From NCBI GenBank assembly GCA_029262735.1, contig JAJCYY010000106.1, positions 1 through 64,000 of the forward strand: a DNA stretch of 64,000 bases, in the 5' to 3' direction. Position numbers and translations under genes: made by a program. Every line of letters begins with the position of its first letter. Positions within the stretch are counted from its first letter, which is position 1. Source of the DNA: Chloroflexota bacterium (lineage in GTDB: Bacteria > Chloroflexota > Dehalococcoidia > Lucifugimonadales > Lucifugimonadaceae). Shown in pieces: positions 7,772 to 17,852 of this stretch. The notes under the pieces are model-generated. The model made no database searches, was not told where the DNA came from, and saw only the letters and a list, made by a program, of their open reading frames with translations.

Positions 7772-8722
7772 TTAAGGTCGTCTTGCTGTCTGGCCCCTGT
7801 AGGACACCTGCTGGTGTTCGGGCGGGATGACTATGACCGGGTGCTCGGAAGAGCGGATCACCTTGTCCGCGACGCTGCCGAGAAGCCATCTTTTAACTCC
7901 AGAGGAACCGTGTGTAGTCATCACAATCATCCTGTCGCGAGACTCTGAGGCCACTTCATTGATCGCCTCAGCGGCTGTCTGCTTCATCCTGACCTGTTGA
8001 GCAACCACTCCACGCAAAACTGACCGTTCGGTGACTCGCTTCAAGTACTGGTCAATCTTCTCGCTGCGGCCATCTTGCCGGTCCAGTGTGATGGCAGGAT
8101 CTGCCAGAGTGTAGGCGGCGTAGGAGCTGTTCGGCGCCGTTCCAGAGACGTAGAGAACGGTTCCGGCGGTGCGCTTCGCGATCGCCTCGGCAATCGGTAT
8201 CGCGCCCTCGCTGAAGTTGGAGCCGTCGAGCGGAACTACGATGGTCCTCGGAAGACCGCCGCCGTCTTCGAATCCGACATCTTCACCCGGCCGCGCGAGC
8301 ATGATGGGAACGCCGGTTGAGTGCAGGACGCGGTCAGCGACACTTCCCATGACTCCACGCATCAGCGCTGACTTCCGCCGCGTGGTCATTGCGATGAGCT
8401 TCGAGTCGAGTTCGTGCGACTGGTCGATGATCACGTCCGCGGGATCCCCGCTTATCACGTGAGTGGCGACGGTAACGCCTTTCTCCTGAAACCAGTCCAT
8501 CTGTTTTCTGAGGTACTGGTGCGCGAACTCCGCCTCTTCGTGGATGAGATCTTCCGTGCTATCGGCCGCAGTTCCCTGCTGAGGGCGTTTGAGACGCGCA
8601 GGATCGATTATCGCCAGCAGATCGACCGCGGACTCAAGCTCGGCGGCCAGTCCGGCGACCCAGTAGCGAATCTTTTCAGACTCGGGTGAGCCATCAAGCG
8701 GGATCAGTATGCGGTCAAACAT
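7772..8722 (-). CDS. Universal stress protein with two Usp domains
   Basis: Cytosolic stress protein of 316 residues made of two tandem UspA folds, about residues 1-148 and 160-305. Each begins with the typical beta-strand ILIPLDGS or IVVPLDGSNFSE. The second domain keeps an ATP-binding pattern (THGSSGVKRWLLGSVADKV), whereas the first has TRRKSALMRGVMGSVADRV and lacks the leading glycine, so only domain 2 may bind ATP. The ATG has GGGAG at good spacing. Its neighbour on the same strand is an MFS transporter, and a CBS-domain protein lies upstream. Confidence 0.92.
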   Translation of the reverse strand: MFDRILIPLDGSPESEKIRYWVAGLAAELESAVDLLAIIDPARLKRPQQGTAADSTEDLIHEEAEFAHQYLRKQMDWFQEKGVTVATHVISGDPADVIIDQSHELDSKLIAMTTRRKSALMRGVMGSVADRVLHSTGVPIMLARPGEDVGFEDGGGLPRTIVVPLDGSNFSEGAIPIAEAIAKRTAGTVLYVSGTAPNSSYAAYTLADPAITLDRQDGRSEKIDQYLKRVTERSVLRGVVAQQVRMKQTAAEAINEVASESRDRMIVMTTHGSSGVKRWLLGSVADKVIRSSEHPVIVIPPEHQQVSYRGQTARRP

Positions 8723-8828
8723 TCGATCTCCCGATCTCGTGAGCGTCCGGGAACCCGGCCGCAGATGCCGCCAAACTTAACTGACGGCGAGGTTCCCTGC
8801 CAGTCTGCACGCGAGCCCCGTGCTGCGC

Positions 8829-9497
8829 TTATGCAGTGATCCTGTAGAGCCTGTCGCCACTTCGGACACGAGATGTCACCTTGATGGCCACATCATCGCC
8901 GGGAAACGCGTCCACTATTGGCTTGTGATCGACCTCTATCGACTCCGCGTTCTGCTTGAAGTTCGTGGTGTGACCTACGAACCTGAGCGTATCGCCTTTG
9001 TGAACCGGTGCGATCAGCGCCAAAACGGCGACGCCACGATGACTGTAGTAGTGAGTCACCCGTCCGACCTGCATCGCGGCAGGCATGTGGCGGACCTCTC
9101 CAGCGCCAAACATCAGGTCGTACATGATCTGGCCGAACGACTGGGCAATGTCGGTGTAGGAGATGACTCCCTGGAGCTGACCATTTTCAACGACGGCCAG
9201 CCGCTGAACATGCTTTTCCCGCATCATGTGGCTCGCTATTTCCAGGTCCTCATCCGGATCGATACCGATTACCGGAGAGCTCAAAAATTCGCTGACCGAT
9301 CGGCTGTCCGGCATATCACCCTGGCCAACGCAACGCACCAGCAGGTCTCGATCGGTGATCACTCCCTCGGCGACATCGCCTTTGCCAACAACCAGCATGC
9401 CGACATCTTCCTGGGCCATCAGCGCTGCGGCGTCCGAGACTGATGCGGTTGGCTCGATCATCACTGCGCCGTAGACCATCACGTCTTTGACACGCAT
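8829..9497 (-). CDS. Two CBS domains fused to an EF-Tu domain 2-like beta-barrel
   Basis: A 222-residue soluble protein. Residues 1-60 and 70-125 are CBS motifs (MRVKDVMVYGAVMIEPTAS, GVITDRDLLVRCV; SSPVIGIDPDEDLEIASHMM, LQGVISYTDIA), a pair that normally binds adenosine nucleotides. Residues about 145-222 match the translation-factor domain 2-like barrel seen in small EF-Tu-like proteins and in U32 peptidase C-termini (VGRVTHYYSHRGVAVLAL, KGDTLRFVG, AFPGDDVAIKVTSRVRSGDR). I know of no standard function for this fusion. The ATG at 9497 has AAGGGA upstream; a GTG at 9527 would add ten residues. It sits between usp and lepA on the same strand. Confidence 0.8.
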   Translation of the reverse strand: MRVKDVMVYGAVMIEPTASVSDAAALMAQEDVGMLVVGKGDVAEGVITDRDLLVRCVGQGDMPDSRSVSEFLSSPVIGIDPDEDLEIASHMMREKHVQRLAVVENGQLQGVISYTDIAQSFGQIMYDLMFGAGEVRHMPAAMQVGRVTHYYSHRGVAVLALIAPVHKGDTLRFVGHTTNFKQNAESIEVDHKPIVDAFPGDDVAIKVTSRVRSGDRLYRITA

Positions 9498-9631
9498 TTC
9501 ATTCGTTCCCTTAGCTAGTTCGAACACTTCGTCACAGGCTATGGGTAGGAGGGCGAATTCGGCGTGTGAGTCAATGAGATATTGATGAAAACTTCATGAG
9601 ACATTGGCCGCTGGCACTGCCGGAGACGGTT

Positions 9632-11497
9632 TCAGTTGTTGGTGGCGTGTTGTCTTTCGATCTGCAGTACGGCCATGAACGCCTCCTGCGGGACCTCGAT
9701 TGCGCCAATCATCTTCGCTCTGCGCTTTTTACCCTTAGCCTGTTGCTCCAGCAACTTGCGCTTGCGCGTTACATCGCCGCCGTAGCACTTCGCCAGCACG
9801 TTCTTGCGCATAGCTGAGATGGTTTCCCTGGCCACGATCTTTCCGCCGATGGCGGCCTGGATTGGGACCTGGAACATCTGCCTGGGGATCAGTTGTTTCA
9901 GCTTTGCGGCCAATTGCCTTCCCTGTGACTCAGCGTAGGAGCGGTGAATAATGAGTGAAAGGGCGTCGACTGGATCGTGGTTTACCAGCACGTCCAGCTT
10001 GACCATGTTTGATTTGCGCGGCTCGATCAACTGGTAGTTGAGTGAGGCGTAGCCGCTCGTGGCGGACTTCAGATGGTCGTGGAAGTCGACAAGGATCTCC
10101 GAAAGCGGAAGGTCATATTCGAGCATCACCCGAGCGTCCTGTGAGACGCTGCCGGAACGTGATTCCTGGCCCGACTGGGCAGCCTGAAGGTACTCCATCT
10201 TGACGTACTCGCCCCGCCGGAGTGTCACCAGTTCCATGATGCCGCCGATATAGCGGGATGGCGAGATTATGGTGATGTTGACCCACGGCTCGAATATGCT
10301 GGCGATGCGCTGCGGCTCAGGGAGCGCCGATGGGTTGTGGACCTGGATGGTCGTCCCGTCCGTTAAATCCACGGTGAACGAGACGCTTGGCGCGGTTGCG
10401 ATGAGGTTCAAGCCGTACTCACGCTCAAGCCTCTCCTGGACAATGTCCATGTGAAGCAGGCCGAGGAAGCCGCACCTGAACCCAAACCCGAGTGCGGCCG
10501 AAGACTCCGGTTCAAACACAAGGGACGCGTCGTTAAGCTGCAGTTTGGAGAGGGCTTCTCGAAGCTCCGGAAAGTCGTCCCCTTCGGCAGGGTAGATGCC
10601 GGTGAAGACCATCGGCTGCTGCTGAGCGTAGCCTGCAAGAGGCTCATCAGCGGGATTCGCGGCCTGCGTCATCGTATCCCCGACCCGGCAGTCCCTGACA
10701 TTCTTCAGCCCAGTCGCCACGTATCCGACCTCACCTGCCGATAGCGAATCAGACTTGATTAGAATCGGGCTGAAGTAACCCGTCTCCAGGGTTTCCATCT
10801 GCACGCCGGTGCCCATCAGGCGGACCTTTTCGCCGGACTTGAGTGAGCCGCTCATGACCCTGACGTAGGCAACTACGCCCTTGAACTGGTCGTACTTGGA
10901 GTCGAAGATCATCGCCTGCAGTGGAGCCGAGAGATCTCCGCCTGGCGGTGGAACCAGGTGAATGATCGTTTCGAGCAGATCGATCACGCCTTCCCCGGTC
11001 TTGCCCGAAGCGTAGAGAATCTCGCTGTCCTTGAATCCGAACGCCTGCTTGATCTCATCGGCGACTCGTTCGGGCTCGGCGGCGGGCATATCGATCTTGT
11101 TGATGACCGGGATGATCTCCAAGTCATGTTCCATCGCCATGTAGATGTTCGCCATCGTCTGTGCCTGTATGCCCTGGGTGGCATCGACAAGCAACAGAGC
11201 GCCCTCGCATGCAGCAAGCGACCGTGAGACCTCGTAAGCGAAATCGACGTGCCCCGGCGTGTCGATCAGGTTCAACTGGTAATCGATCCCGTCCTTAGCC
11301 CTGTATGGCAGGCGGATAGCCTGGGCCTTGATCGTTATGCCGCGCTCACGCTCCAGCGCCATCGTGTCGAGGTGCTGCTCTGTAAGATCGCGATCAGAAA
11401 CGGCCCCGGTCTCCTGGATGAGACGGTCGGCCAGAGTCGACTTGCCGTGATCGATGTGGGCGATGATGCAGAAGTTGCGAATGTGTGACTGGTCCAT
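9632..11497 (-). CDS. lepA: Elongation factor 4 (back-translocating GTPase)
   Basis: Ribosome-bound GTPase of 621 residues related to EF-G that acts on stalled or early elongating ribosomes. The G motifs are intact: [17 protein letters not shown] and NKIDMP. The C-terminal LepA-specific domain ends with [20 protein letters not shown], a family hallmark. The ATG at 11497 gives the usual start [14 protein letters not shown]; an upstream extension to 11569 has no family match. It is a single gene on the minus strand, with 134 bases between it and the CBS gene downstream. Confidence 0.97.
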   Translation of the reverse strand: MDQSHIRNFCIIAHIDHGKSTLADRLIQETGAVSDRDLTEQHLDTMALERERGITIKAQAIRLPYRAKDGIDYQLNLIDTPGHVDFAYEVSRSLAACEGALLLVDATQGIQAQTMANIYMAMEHDLEIIPVINKIDMPAAEPERVADEIKQAFGFKDSEILYASGKTGEGVIDLLETIIHLVPPPGGDLSAPLQAMIFDSKYDQFKGVVAYVRVMSGSLKSGEKVRLMGTGVQMETLETGYFSPILIKSDSLSAGEVGYVATGLKNVRDCRVGDTMTQAANPADEPLAGYAQQQPMVFTGIYPAEGDDFPELREALSKLQLNDASLVFEPESSAALGFGFRCGFLGLLHMDIVQERLEREYGLNLIATAPSVSFTVDLTDGTTIQVHNPSALPEPQRIASIFEPWVNITIISPSRYIGGIMELVTLRRGEYVKMEYLQAAQSGQESRSGSVSQDARVMLEYDLPLSEILVDFHDHLKSATSGYASLNYQLIEPRKSNMVKLDVLVNHDPVDALSLIIHRSYAESQGRQLAAKLKQLIPRQMFQVPIQAAIGGKIVARETISAMRKNVLAKCYGGDVTRKRKLLEQQAKGKKRRAKMIGAIEVPQEAFMAVLQIERQHATNN

Positions 11498-11741
11498 ACA
11501 GTCCAATTGTAGGTCTCGAAACGGCTCATGGCATGGTTGGCAGCAGCCGGGTGAGCGCAGATTTGTCACGTTTTCGCGTTTTCGATGGCTCCAATCGGTG
11601 GTCGCCTAGCAAGTTTGGACCATTCGCCCCTGGCGTGTTCGGCTCGAACAGGGCTGTGCAATCAACGGACAGGTAAAATGCTTGGCTCGTCCGGCCACTC
11701 CACATTTCGCAGTGGCCGGGACACACAAAAGAGCTGCAACG

Positions 11742-14700
11742 ATGATCAGCAGCGTAAGAAATGTGCCTGTCCGCATTCAGCAAGCATTGAGAGTGCGCCA
11801 GATCGTGCCGTCCATAGTGGGACTTGCCCTGCTGCTTGCGCTGGCAATCAGCCCGGTGATTGCATCCGACTACGCCGTTAAAGACACCTTCAACCTCGAT
11901 GGGCCCGGTACGCCGCTCCCTGACCACCGTCTGGAGACGGACACGGTTGGCGGAGGCTGGGTTCAGGGCGTTGGATCGGACTTTCGAATATCACTCGATT
12001 CACTCAGCACCCACGATGTCGGGCTCGACGTAGCGCCGGGTATCGCCGTCATAGACACGAAGGTAAGTAAGTACGATCTCAGCGTCACCGTGAGCCGTGA
12101 AAAGCACGGCGGTGTCACCGGCTTGATCTTTCGTTACGTCGATGCAGAAAACTACTTCTCCGCAGTACATGACGGCCGTCGAGCCAGGCTGACAAAGGTT
12201 GTCGATGGCGTCGAGACGGTCCTCGATCAGCGGAGCGTGGGGCTAGACAGAGACGGAACGTCGGTATGGTCGGTGCAGGTCAGAAACGATTCGATAGTGG
12301 TCCGGGTTGATGGTCGCAGCAGGCTGGCAACGAGAGATGCAACATTCGCCGGCGCAACTTACACCGGACTGGTCCACGAGTCTGTGCAGACGACCAGCTT
12401 TCGTGACTTCCAAGTGGAGTCTGACGAAGGCTCGCCGGATCCGCCACCCGCGCCGGAGCCGGCTCCGCCCATCGTCTCAGATAGCTTCACTGCGCCTGAT
12501 GGCACTCCTGTTCCCTCGCATACAGGTACTGAGGTGACTTCAGGCGGCCTGTGGTCCGGGATGCGTGGGGAATGGGTTATTTCCGGTGGCGAGGCGAGGT
12601 TGCAGTCACCCGATAGCGAACTTTTCTTTGCCGACCAGATTGTGGTGATTCCTGCAAACGGTGAGGTCGATCAGGAGATATCGGCTGACATCACGTGGTT
12701 CGGTGGCAATGCAGGCGTTGTCTGGAATGCGACCGATACGCAGAACTACTCCCTGGCGTTCTGGGAAGGCCACTACATTGTTGTTGGTCGAATTGAGTCC
12801 GGGGCGTTCTTCGAAAAAGGTCGACGACAGGCGCTCTGGAGTCCGGGGCAGACTCGAAATCTGAAGGTGCGGGTGAACGGCGAACAGGCATCTGTCTCTC
12901 TCGATGATGGCGAGCCCATTCTGCTCACCTTCAGGATTCCGGAACCGACGGTCCTAAACGCCGGAGTGTTCGTTCGGCTCGATGTTGGAAACAGGTTCGA
13001 CAATTTTCTGGTGCGCCCCTCTGCACTGCTCGCAATGCCGACTCCAGTTATCCCGAACGACGCTCCGTTTCCCTCAATCATCACCGAACCCCCTGCCGAT
13101 TCCTGGCTGTTCGACAGCTTCAACTCGCCGAACTACATACTGCTGCGCCACCACACACCCGAACTCGACCCATCCGGCAGCGGCTGGACGGACGTAGCGG
13201 GCTTCTGGCAGATATGGCAGGCGCAAGCCTCCGACCAGTCAGCGGTGTTTGGCCCAGGTGGATACGACCGTTTCGCCGTGATCGACACCGGGGTGGACGA
13301 ATACAAGCTGGAGGCAAGCATCAAGTGGGATGGCGGCAGGGTCGGAGTTTTGTTCGGAGGCCGGGCGACTGGACCGGACGACGCTGGACGAAACGGCTTC
13401 ATTTTCTTCAGGAATGGCGATCGGTTGGAGGTTGGCCGCCTGGTTGGCGGCGCGTACTTTCGGATTGATAGAACCGATGACTTCAACTGGAATCCCGGCG
13501 CTCGTCGTGTGATGAAGGTTGAGGTTCGGGAAGAAGAGGCTGAGTTAAAGCTGAACGGCAAAACGGTGTTCGAGTTTAGCGACCCGGCCCTTGAATTCTC
13601 TACCTGGGCGGGCCTGTTCCAGCGCGGCAGCAATTTCGAGCGATTCAACGATTTCACGGTCGCGCTGCCTGAGGGAGCCGAACCGCCGTCCGATCCGGCA
13701 ATAGGTCCGATCGCCGATGTCGAGATGGTCGTTGGCCAGAAGGTCGCCCTGACGATTCCTCTCACAGGTCTCGATGGCACCGGGTTCGAGTTGACCGCTT
13801 CGGCGCTGAAGAGACCCGACGGTACGGTGGTTGTAGACACTTTTACGGAGGTGAACGGCACCGGTGTTCAAATTGCCGACCATTTGCCCGAACAGTCTCC
13901 GGCCGGTGCGGGATGGGTGAAGGTGCGACCCGGAGCTGAGCCGGTCATCGGCGACGGGATGCTTCGTATTCCGGTCGGCGGCGATGGCGGTGACCAGCGT
14001 GTCGTCATTGACACCGGATACCAGGATGTCGAGCTCTCTTCACAGGTTGAAGCCATCGACGGCAGATTCGGCCTCGTTGCGCGGCATGACGGCTCAGCGG
14101 ATGACCGCAACTGGATCATGGGATGGGTCGACGCCGAGTCGGGGCTAGCCTTCTTGGCTCGCAACACAAACGGAGAGTTCAGGGTTCTGAGCCATGTTCC
14201 CTTCGCCTGGACGCCTGGCGACACGAGAATAATGTCGCTCAGGGTGATCGGATCAGCAGTTTCGCTCCTGGTGGACGGCGGAGTGGTCATGACGGCAGAA
14301 GCTGAAGACCTGCCTTCCGGCACACATGCCGGTCTGTTTTCCCGCAAGATCGGCGAAGACGGGCAATTCCAGGATTTCACGGCAAGAGGACTCGGCCTGC
14401 CGGAGTTCATCTCTCTCGATGGAGTTGGAGCTGGTGCTCCGTTACTGCATATCGATCCGCTGCCACGCGATTCCGGGACATACGAGGTTGTGATCGAGGC
14501 CAGGATCGGGAGTGGCAGCCTCAGCACCGCGTTCGCGCTCACAGTTGCTCCGCTGATGGGACCGACCGCGAACGCCGGGGGACCGTATGTCACTGGCGAA
14601 GGCTTGGCCGTGACGCTCGATTCGACCGGATCAACGGCCGGGGACGGCTCGATCGTCAGCTATGAATGGGACACTGACGGCGACGGTCTCGCGGACCTTT

Positions 14701-15455
14701 CAGGTGCAACGGTAGAGTTTCATCCACCGGGAACAGGCCAGTACGTGGTTGACCTGCTTGTTAAGGACGAAAACGGAATGGCCTCTGGGGCGACCGCAAC
14801 CGTCACGGTCGTATCGCCGCATCCGGCCGTCGACCTCTCGTCCCTGGTCACGGTTGACTCCGCAGGGATTGACGGCACCAAGATGGCTCTGACAGCTGAT
14901 CTGCTCTGGCAGCGAGGCGCTGCCTGGTCGCCGGAGAAGGTTCCCGTGGCATCCGGGTTCGCTGTGGACTTCACCCTGGGATTCGAAGCCGGATCAACGC
15001 TTGTCGCTGACGGAATTGCGTTCGTGATCCAAAACAGTCCCGACGGAACGGCTGCGATCGGTGCCGCAGGTGACGGTCTGGGCTACTCCTTCATCGAGAA
15101 CTCGCTCGTAATCGAGTTCGATACGTGGGTCAACACATCATTCGGTGAATCCGGACCGCACATAGCCGTGCATGGAATCGACAGTGTGCAGAACACATCT
15201 ACGGATGCCACACGGGTAGCGATGGTCAATGTGCCTGGGATTCTTTCAGCTCCAGTGATACGTGCCCGGGTCGAGTACATTCCTGGAACACTCCGCGTGT
15301 ACTTGGAGAATTTCTCGCTGCCAATTATCGAGGTCGCGATCGACCTGGCGGCGCAGATGGACCTGCCAGCCGGAACCGCTTACATTGGATTCACAGCAAG
15401 CACCGGTGGAGCGAGTGCCATGCATAGCGTCTCGGGGTTTCATTTCGGGAACTGA
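11742..15455 (+). CDS. Large secreted protein with LamG-like repeats, PKD domain and L-type lectin domain
   Basis: A 1237-residue predicted exported protein. Residues 1-41 are a signal peptide with a basic start (RNVPVRIQQALRVRQ) and a hydrophobic core (GLALLLALAISPVIA). Four repeats of about 180 residues, each opening with D-x-F and containing a strand ending HxxE, begin near residues 47, 246, 457 and 698 and look like concanavalin-A/LamG-type sandwiches. The fourth appears nested in an Ig-like domain. A PKD domain follows (about 940-1025, with calcium-type DTDGDGLAD), then an L-type (legume-like) lectin domain (about 1029-1237; DGIAFVIQNSPDG, LVIEFDTW). Likely role: binding polysaccharides outside the cell. 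The ATG at 11742 is preferred over a TTG at 11682 because it gives a proper signal peptide. No sortase motif or anchor is seen. Confidence 0.82.
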   Translation: MISSVRNVPVRIQQALRVRQIVPSIVGLALLLALAISPVIASDYAVKDTFNLDGPGTPLPDHRLETDTVGGGWVQGVGSDFRISLDSLSTHDVGLDVAPGIAVIDTKVSKYDLSVTVSREKHGGVTGLIFRYVDAENYFSAVHDGRRARLTKVVDGVETVLDQRSVGLDRDGTSVWSVQVRNDSIVVRVDGRSRLATRDATFAGATYTGLVHESVQTTSFRDFQVESDEGSPDPPPAPEPAPPIVSDSFTAPDGTPVPSHTGTEVTSGGLWSGMRGEWVISGGEARLQSPDSELFFADQIVVIPANGEVDQEISADITWFGGNAGVVWNATDTQNYSLAFWEGHYIVVGRIESGAFFEKGRRQALWSPGQTRNLKVRVNGEQASVSLDDGEPILLTFRIPEPTVLNAGVFVRLDVGNRFDNFLVRPSALLAMPTPVIPNDAPFPSIITEPPADSWLFDSFNSPNYILLRHHTPELDPSGSGWTDVAGFWQIWQAQASDQSAVFGPGGYDRFAVIDTGVDEYKLEASIKWDGGRVGVLFGGRATGPDDAGRNGFIFFRNGDRLEVGRLVGGAYFRIDRTDDFNWNPGARRVMKVEVREEEAELKLNGKTVFEFSDPALEFSTWAGLFQRGSNFERFNDFTVALPEGAEPPSDPAIGPIADVEMVVGQKVALTIPLTGLDGTGFELTASALKRPDGTVVVDTFTEVNGTGVQIADHLPEQSPAGAGWVKVRPGAEPVIGDGMLRIPVGGDGGDQRVVIDTGYQDVELSSQVEAIDGRFGLVARHDGSADDRNWIMGWVDAESGLAFLARNTNGEFRVLSHVPFAWTPGDTRIMSLRVIGSAVSLLVDGGVVMTAEAEDLPSGTHAGLFSRKIGEDGQFQDFTARGLGLPEFISLDGVGAGAPLLHIDPLPRDSGTYEVVIEARIGSGSLSTAFALTVAPLMGPTANAGGPYVTGEGLAVTLDSTGSTAGDGSIVSYEWDTDGDGLADLSGATVEFHPPGTGQYVVDLLVKDENGMASGATATVTVVSPHPAVDLSSLVTVDSAGIDGTKMALTADLLWQRGAAWSPEKVPVASGFAVDFTLGFEAGSTLVADGIAFVIQNSPDGTAAIGAAGDGLGYSFIENSLVIEFDTWVNTSFGESGPHIAVHGIDSVQNTSTDATRVAMVNVPGILSAPVIRARVEYIPGTLRVYLENFSLPIIEVAIDLAAQMDLPAGTAYIGFTASTGGASAMHSVSGFHFGN

Positions 15456-15490
15456 GGTTGCACAGCGAGCTCTTCGGAGTGGCGCTTTCG

Positions 15491-16966
15491 TTACGCAGCG
15501 GGGCTGTGGCGGTCGGTGGAGTCCGGTGCGAGACCTTGAGCGTCTACCGCCGCAGCGGATTGCGCGGCAGGGGAAACAGATATTTGGCTGACTACGGTCG
15601 CAGGCTGAGGACTGGGATCTTCTGCGCTCGACGGAGCAGGCGTCCGGGCTGGGCGAAGTTCAGCGCTTTGTGCCACGGCATCTCCAGTCTTCATGAAAAC
15701 CGTGAGAAGCAGCAGGAGAGCGCCGCCTGAGATCGCGGAGATGGCGAGCGCCCACTGTGTGCCAAGGAATTCTGCGAGTGAACCGAGAACGATCATCCCA
15801 AGCGGTCCGAATCCGAACATGATGAATCGTAGGCTGATTACGCGGCTGCGGAACTCGGGCGCCGCTGTGAGCTGCATCGTGATCATGTTGGTGACGAAGT
15901 AGAGCGTTGCAACCGCTGCCGTCATACCGACAACTACGAGCGAAAGAAGAAATACTTCTGACAGCGCCAGTGCCATTATGAGTCCCGAGAACAGGAACCC
16001 CGTGACTATGGTGACCCGCTTTTCACCGAATCGAGAAGCGATCGGCACCGACATCACGGCTCCGAACAGAGCGCCAATTCCGATCGAGACCTGCAACGCG
16101 GCGAGCCCGCCAGCGCCCTGCCCCAGCACATCCTTAGCCAACGGTGGCAGCAGCGCAGCCCATGTGTTGACGGTGATGATTAGCACAAGACCGGCGACAA
16201 GGTACCAGCGCAGTGTCCGGTGGCCCTTGATGTAACCGGCGCCCTCCCGCATGTTCTGAACGAAGCTGCCCTTGTGGGCCGTCTGGGACTTTGCCACTGG
16301 TTTCAAGCTGGCGAATATAGGTATCGCTGGTAGGACCAAGATGGCGCCCAGTACGCTGGCAGCGCCGGTGCCTGCAGTGGCGAGGACGAGTCCGCCGATC
16401 AGCGGTCCAGCAATCTGCGCCAGGTTGAACGTCGCAGGTGATAGTCCGAGCGCGGCACGCTGAAGCTTGGGTCTAACAAGGTCACCAACAAGAGACTGCC
16501 GCGAGGGCGCGTAGTTGGCGGCTGTCACACCGTGAACGGCTGTCAGAGTCAGAACGTGCCAGGCTTGAACCACGTCGGCGAGGGTGAGCACGGCGAGGGC
16601 CACGTACGTGCCAAACACCACAGTCTCCCCGATGGCAATGACGCGGGTTCGTCGAAATCGGTCTGCCAGTTCGCCGCCTATCAAGGTGAAGACGAGCATC
16701 GGCGCGATGAAGAGCACCGGAACGAGCGAAACCAGCAACGGAGATCCGGTGAGTTCGTTCACCAGCCATCCGCGCACCAGCATATGAACGAAGAAGGCGG
16801 AGAAGCTGAATAGCGCAGCGACTGTGTAGTGCCGGAACTGCGTGTGACCAAACGGCTCAAGTGGACCGATGCGACTGATCTGGTAGACCGGACGGTGAAT
16901 GCCACTCGTGTGAGGTGCACGCGGCTTTTTCCGGCGCGCTTGCGTAGTTCCGGTTCCGGTGGTCAT
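15491..16966 (-). CDS. MFS transporter
   Basis: Major facilitator superfamily protein of about 491 residues with a long basic N-terminal tail, about twelve membrane spans and a proline-rich C-terminal tail of about 60 residues. The loop 2-3 motif reads GGELADRFRRTRVIAIGE. It is related to the enterobactin exporter-like branch, as is the MFS protein at 6431-7747, but the two are clearly not duplicates. The ATG at 16966 is chosen because a longer frame (to 17038) would run into the terminator of the upstream gene. The 3' end lies 35 bases from the convergent lectin protein gene. Substrate unknown. Confidence 0.83.
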   Translation of the reverse strand: MTTGTGTTQARRKKPRAPHTSGIHRPVYQISRIGPLEPFGHTQFRHYTVAALFSFSAFFVHMLVRGWLVNELTGSPLLVSLVPVLFIAPMLVFTLIGGELADRFRRTRVIAIGETVVFGTYVALAVLTLADVVQAWHVLTLTAVHGVTAANYAPSRQSLVGDLVRPKLQRAALGLSPATFNLAQIAGPLIGGLVLATAGTGAASVLGAILVLPAIPIFASLKPVAKSQTAHKGSFVQNMREGAGYIKGHRTLRWYLVAGLVLIITVNTWAALLPPLAKDVLGQGAGGLAALQVSIGIGALFGAVMSVPIASRFGEKRVTIVTGFLFSGLIMALALSEVFLLSLVVVGMTAAVATLYFVTNMITMQLTAAPEFRSRVISLRFIMFGFGPLGMIVLGSLAEFLGTQWALAISAISGGALLLLLTVFMKTGDAVAQSAELRPARTPAPSSAEDPSPQPATVVSQISVSPAAQSAAAVDAQGLAPDSTDRHSPAA

Positions 16967-17036
16967 CTGCCGCGGATGTCGAAAAGCTCGTCCAGCCGGA
17001 AGATGAAGTTTCGTTTTCGTAGCGGAGCCTGTCAGC

Positions 17037-17062
17037 AAAAGGCCGGAGCTAAATGCTCCGGC
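17037..17062 (-). terminator. Rho-independent terminator after the VTT-domain gene
   Basis: On the minus strand a perfect eight-base stem (GCCGGAGC/GCTCCGGC, 17042-17062) with a five-base loop is followed by CTTTTGC. It lies 116 bases past the stop of the VTT-domain gene and upstream of the MFS start. The uridine run is short, so termination may be partial. Confidence 0.6.
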
Positions 17063-17177
17063 AGTGAGTTAGAATTACGGGGTTCGTGGCGATCCCTTCC
17101 ACTTAGTATCCACCCGAATGGTCACCATATCCATAGGTGATTCGACGAATATCGTAGGGGTTTGTCAGAACTACCTG

Positions 17178-17852
17178 TTACCAGACTCGCGAGATCTGTT
17201 CGAAGGCGTAGTAGCCGAGCAGGGCGACGACCAGCGACTGGACAACCTTTCCGGCGAACGTTGCCACCAGGAAGCGTTTCTGGCTGACTCCTGTGAGTCC
17301 GGCGAAATATCCGGCGTAGTCGAAGACGGGATTTGGTATGGCGGCTACGAAGAATGAGGTGATTGTGACGTTGCGGTTGTACCAGTGCGTAACGCGGGTT
17401 GTTGCCCTGTACATCTTGGTGCCGGGGTCTGGCTGGGAGCGTTCGGCAAGTCTCGAACCGGCCTTACCGAGGGCGTAGCAGCCGGCCATGCCGACGGTTA
17501 TTCCAGCGGCTGCGGCTACTGCAAGCAGCATCGGGTTCAGGATCGTGGCTCCGGCGAATACCAGCGTGAGCGTTGGCACTGGTAGAAAAAATGTGATGCT
17601 TCCCAGAGCGCCCATGAAGAAGACCGCAGCGTATCCGAACGACATAACGAGGGCGGGATCGAAGCTCACGTATCTCTGCAAGGCTATCGGTCCGGCCATC
17701 GCAGCCATCACCACGATCACGCCTATCCAGCCAGTCACGGTGTTGCGTCTTCCAGACCCGCTATCGACATTGAGGCTCGGTTCACCGATGTCCAACAGGG
17801 GAACTGGACACGTCGTGACCTGCTGCATGCTTGGCTCTCCAGTACGGAACAC
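17178..17852 (-). CDS. VTT (SNARE-associated/DedA-like) domain membrane protein
   Basis: A 224-residue membrane protein of the TVP38/YqaA/DedA superfamily, proteins tied to phospholipid scrambling and membrane homeostasis. The core motif is visible: GSITFFLPVPTLTLVFAGA, then ITVGMAGCYALGKAGSR, then the re-entrant segment VAAIPNPVFDYAGYFAG and the C-terminal helix GKVVQSLVVALLGYYAFEQ. The first 35 residues are polar and may be partly untranslated; an internal start is possible. A hairpin terminator follows it. It is divergent from the GlcD-type oxidase gene. Confidence 0.82.
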   Translation of the reverse strand: MFRTGEPSMQQVTTCPVPLLDIGEPSLNVDSGSGRRNTVTGWIGVIVVMAAMAGPIALQRYVSFDPALVMSFGYAAVFFMGALGSITFFLPVPTLTLVFAGATILNPMLLAVAAAAGITVGMAGCYALGKAGSRLAERSQPDPGTKMYRATTRVTHWYNRNVTITSFFVAAIPNPVFDYAGYFAGLTGVSQKRFLVATFAGKVVQSLVVALLGYYAFEQISRVW

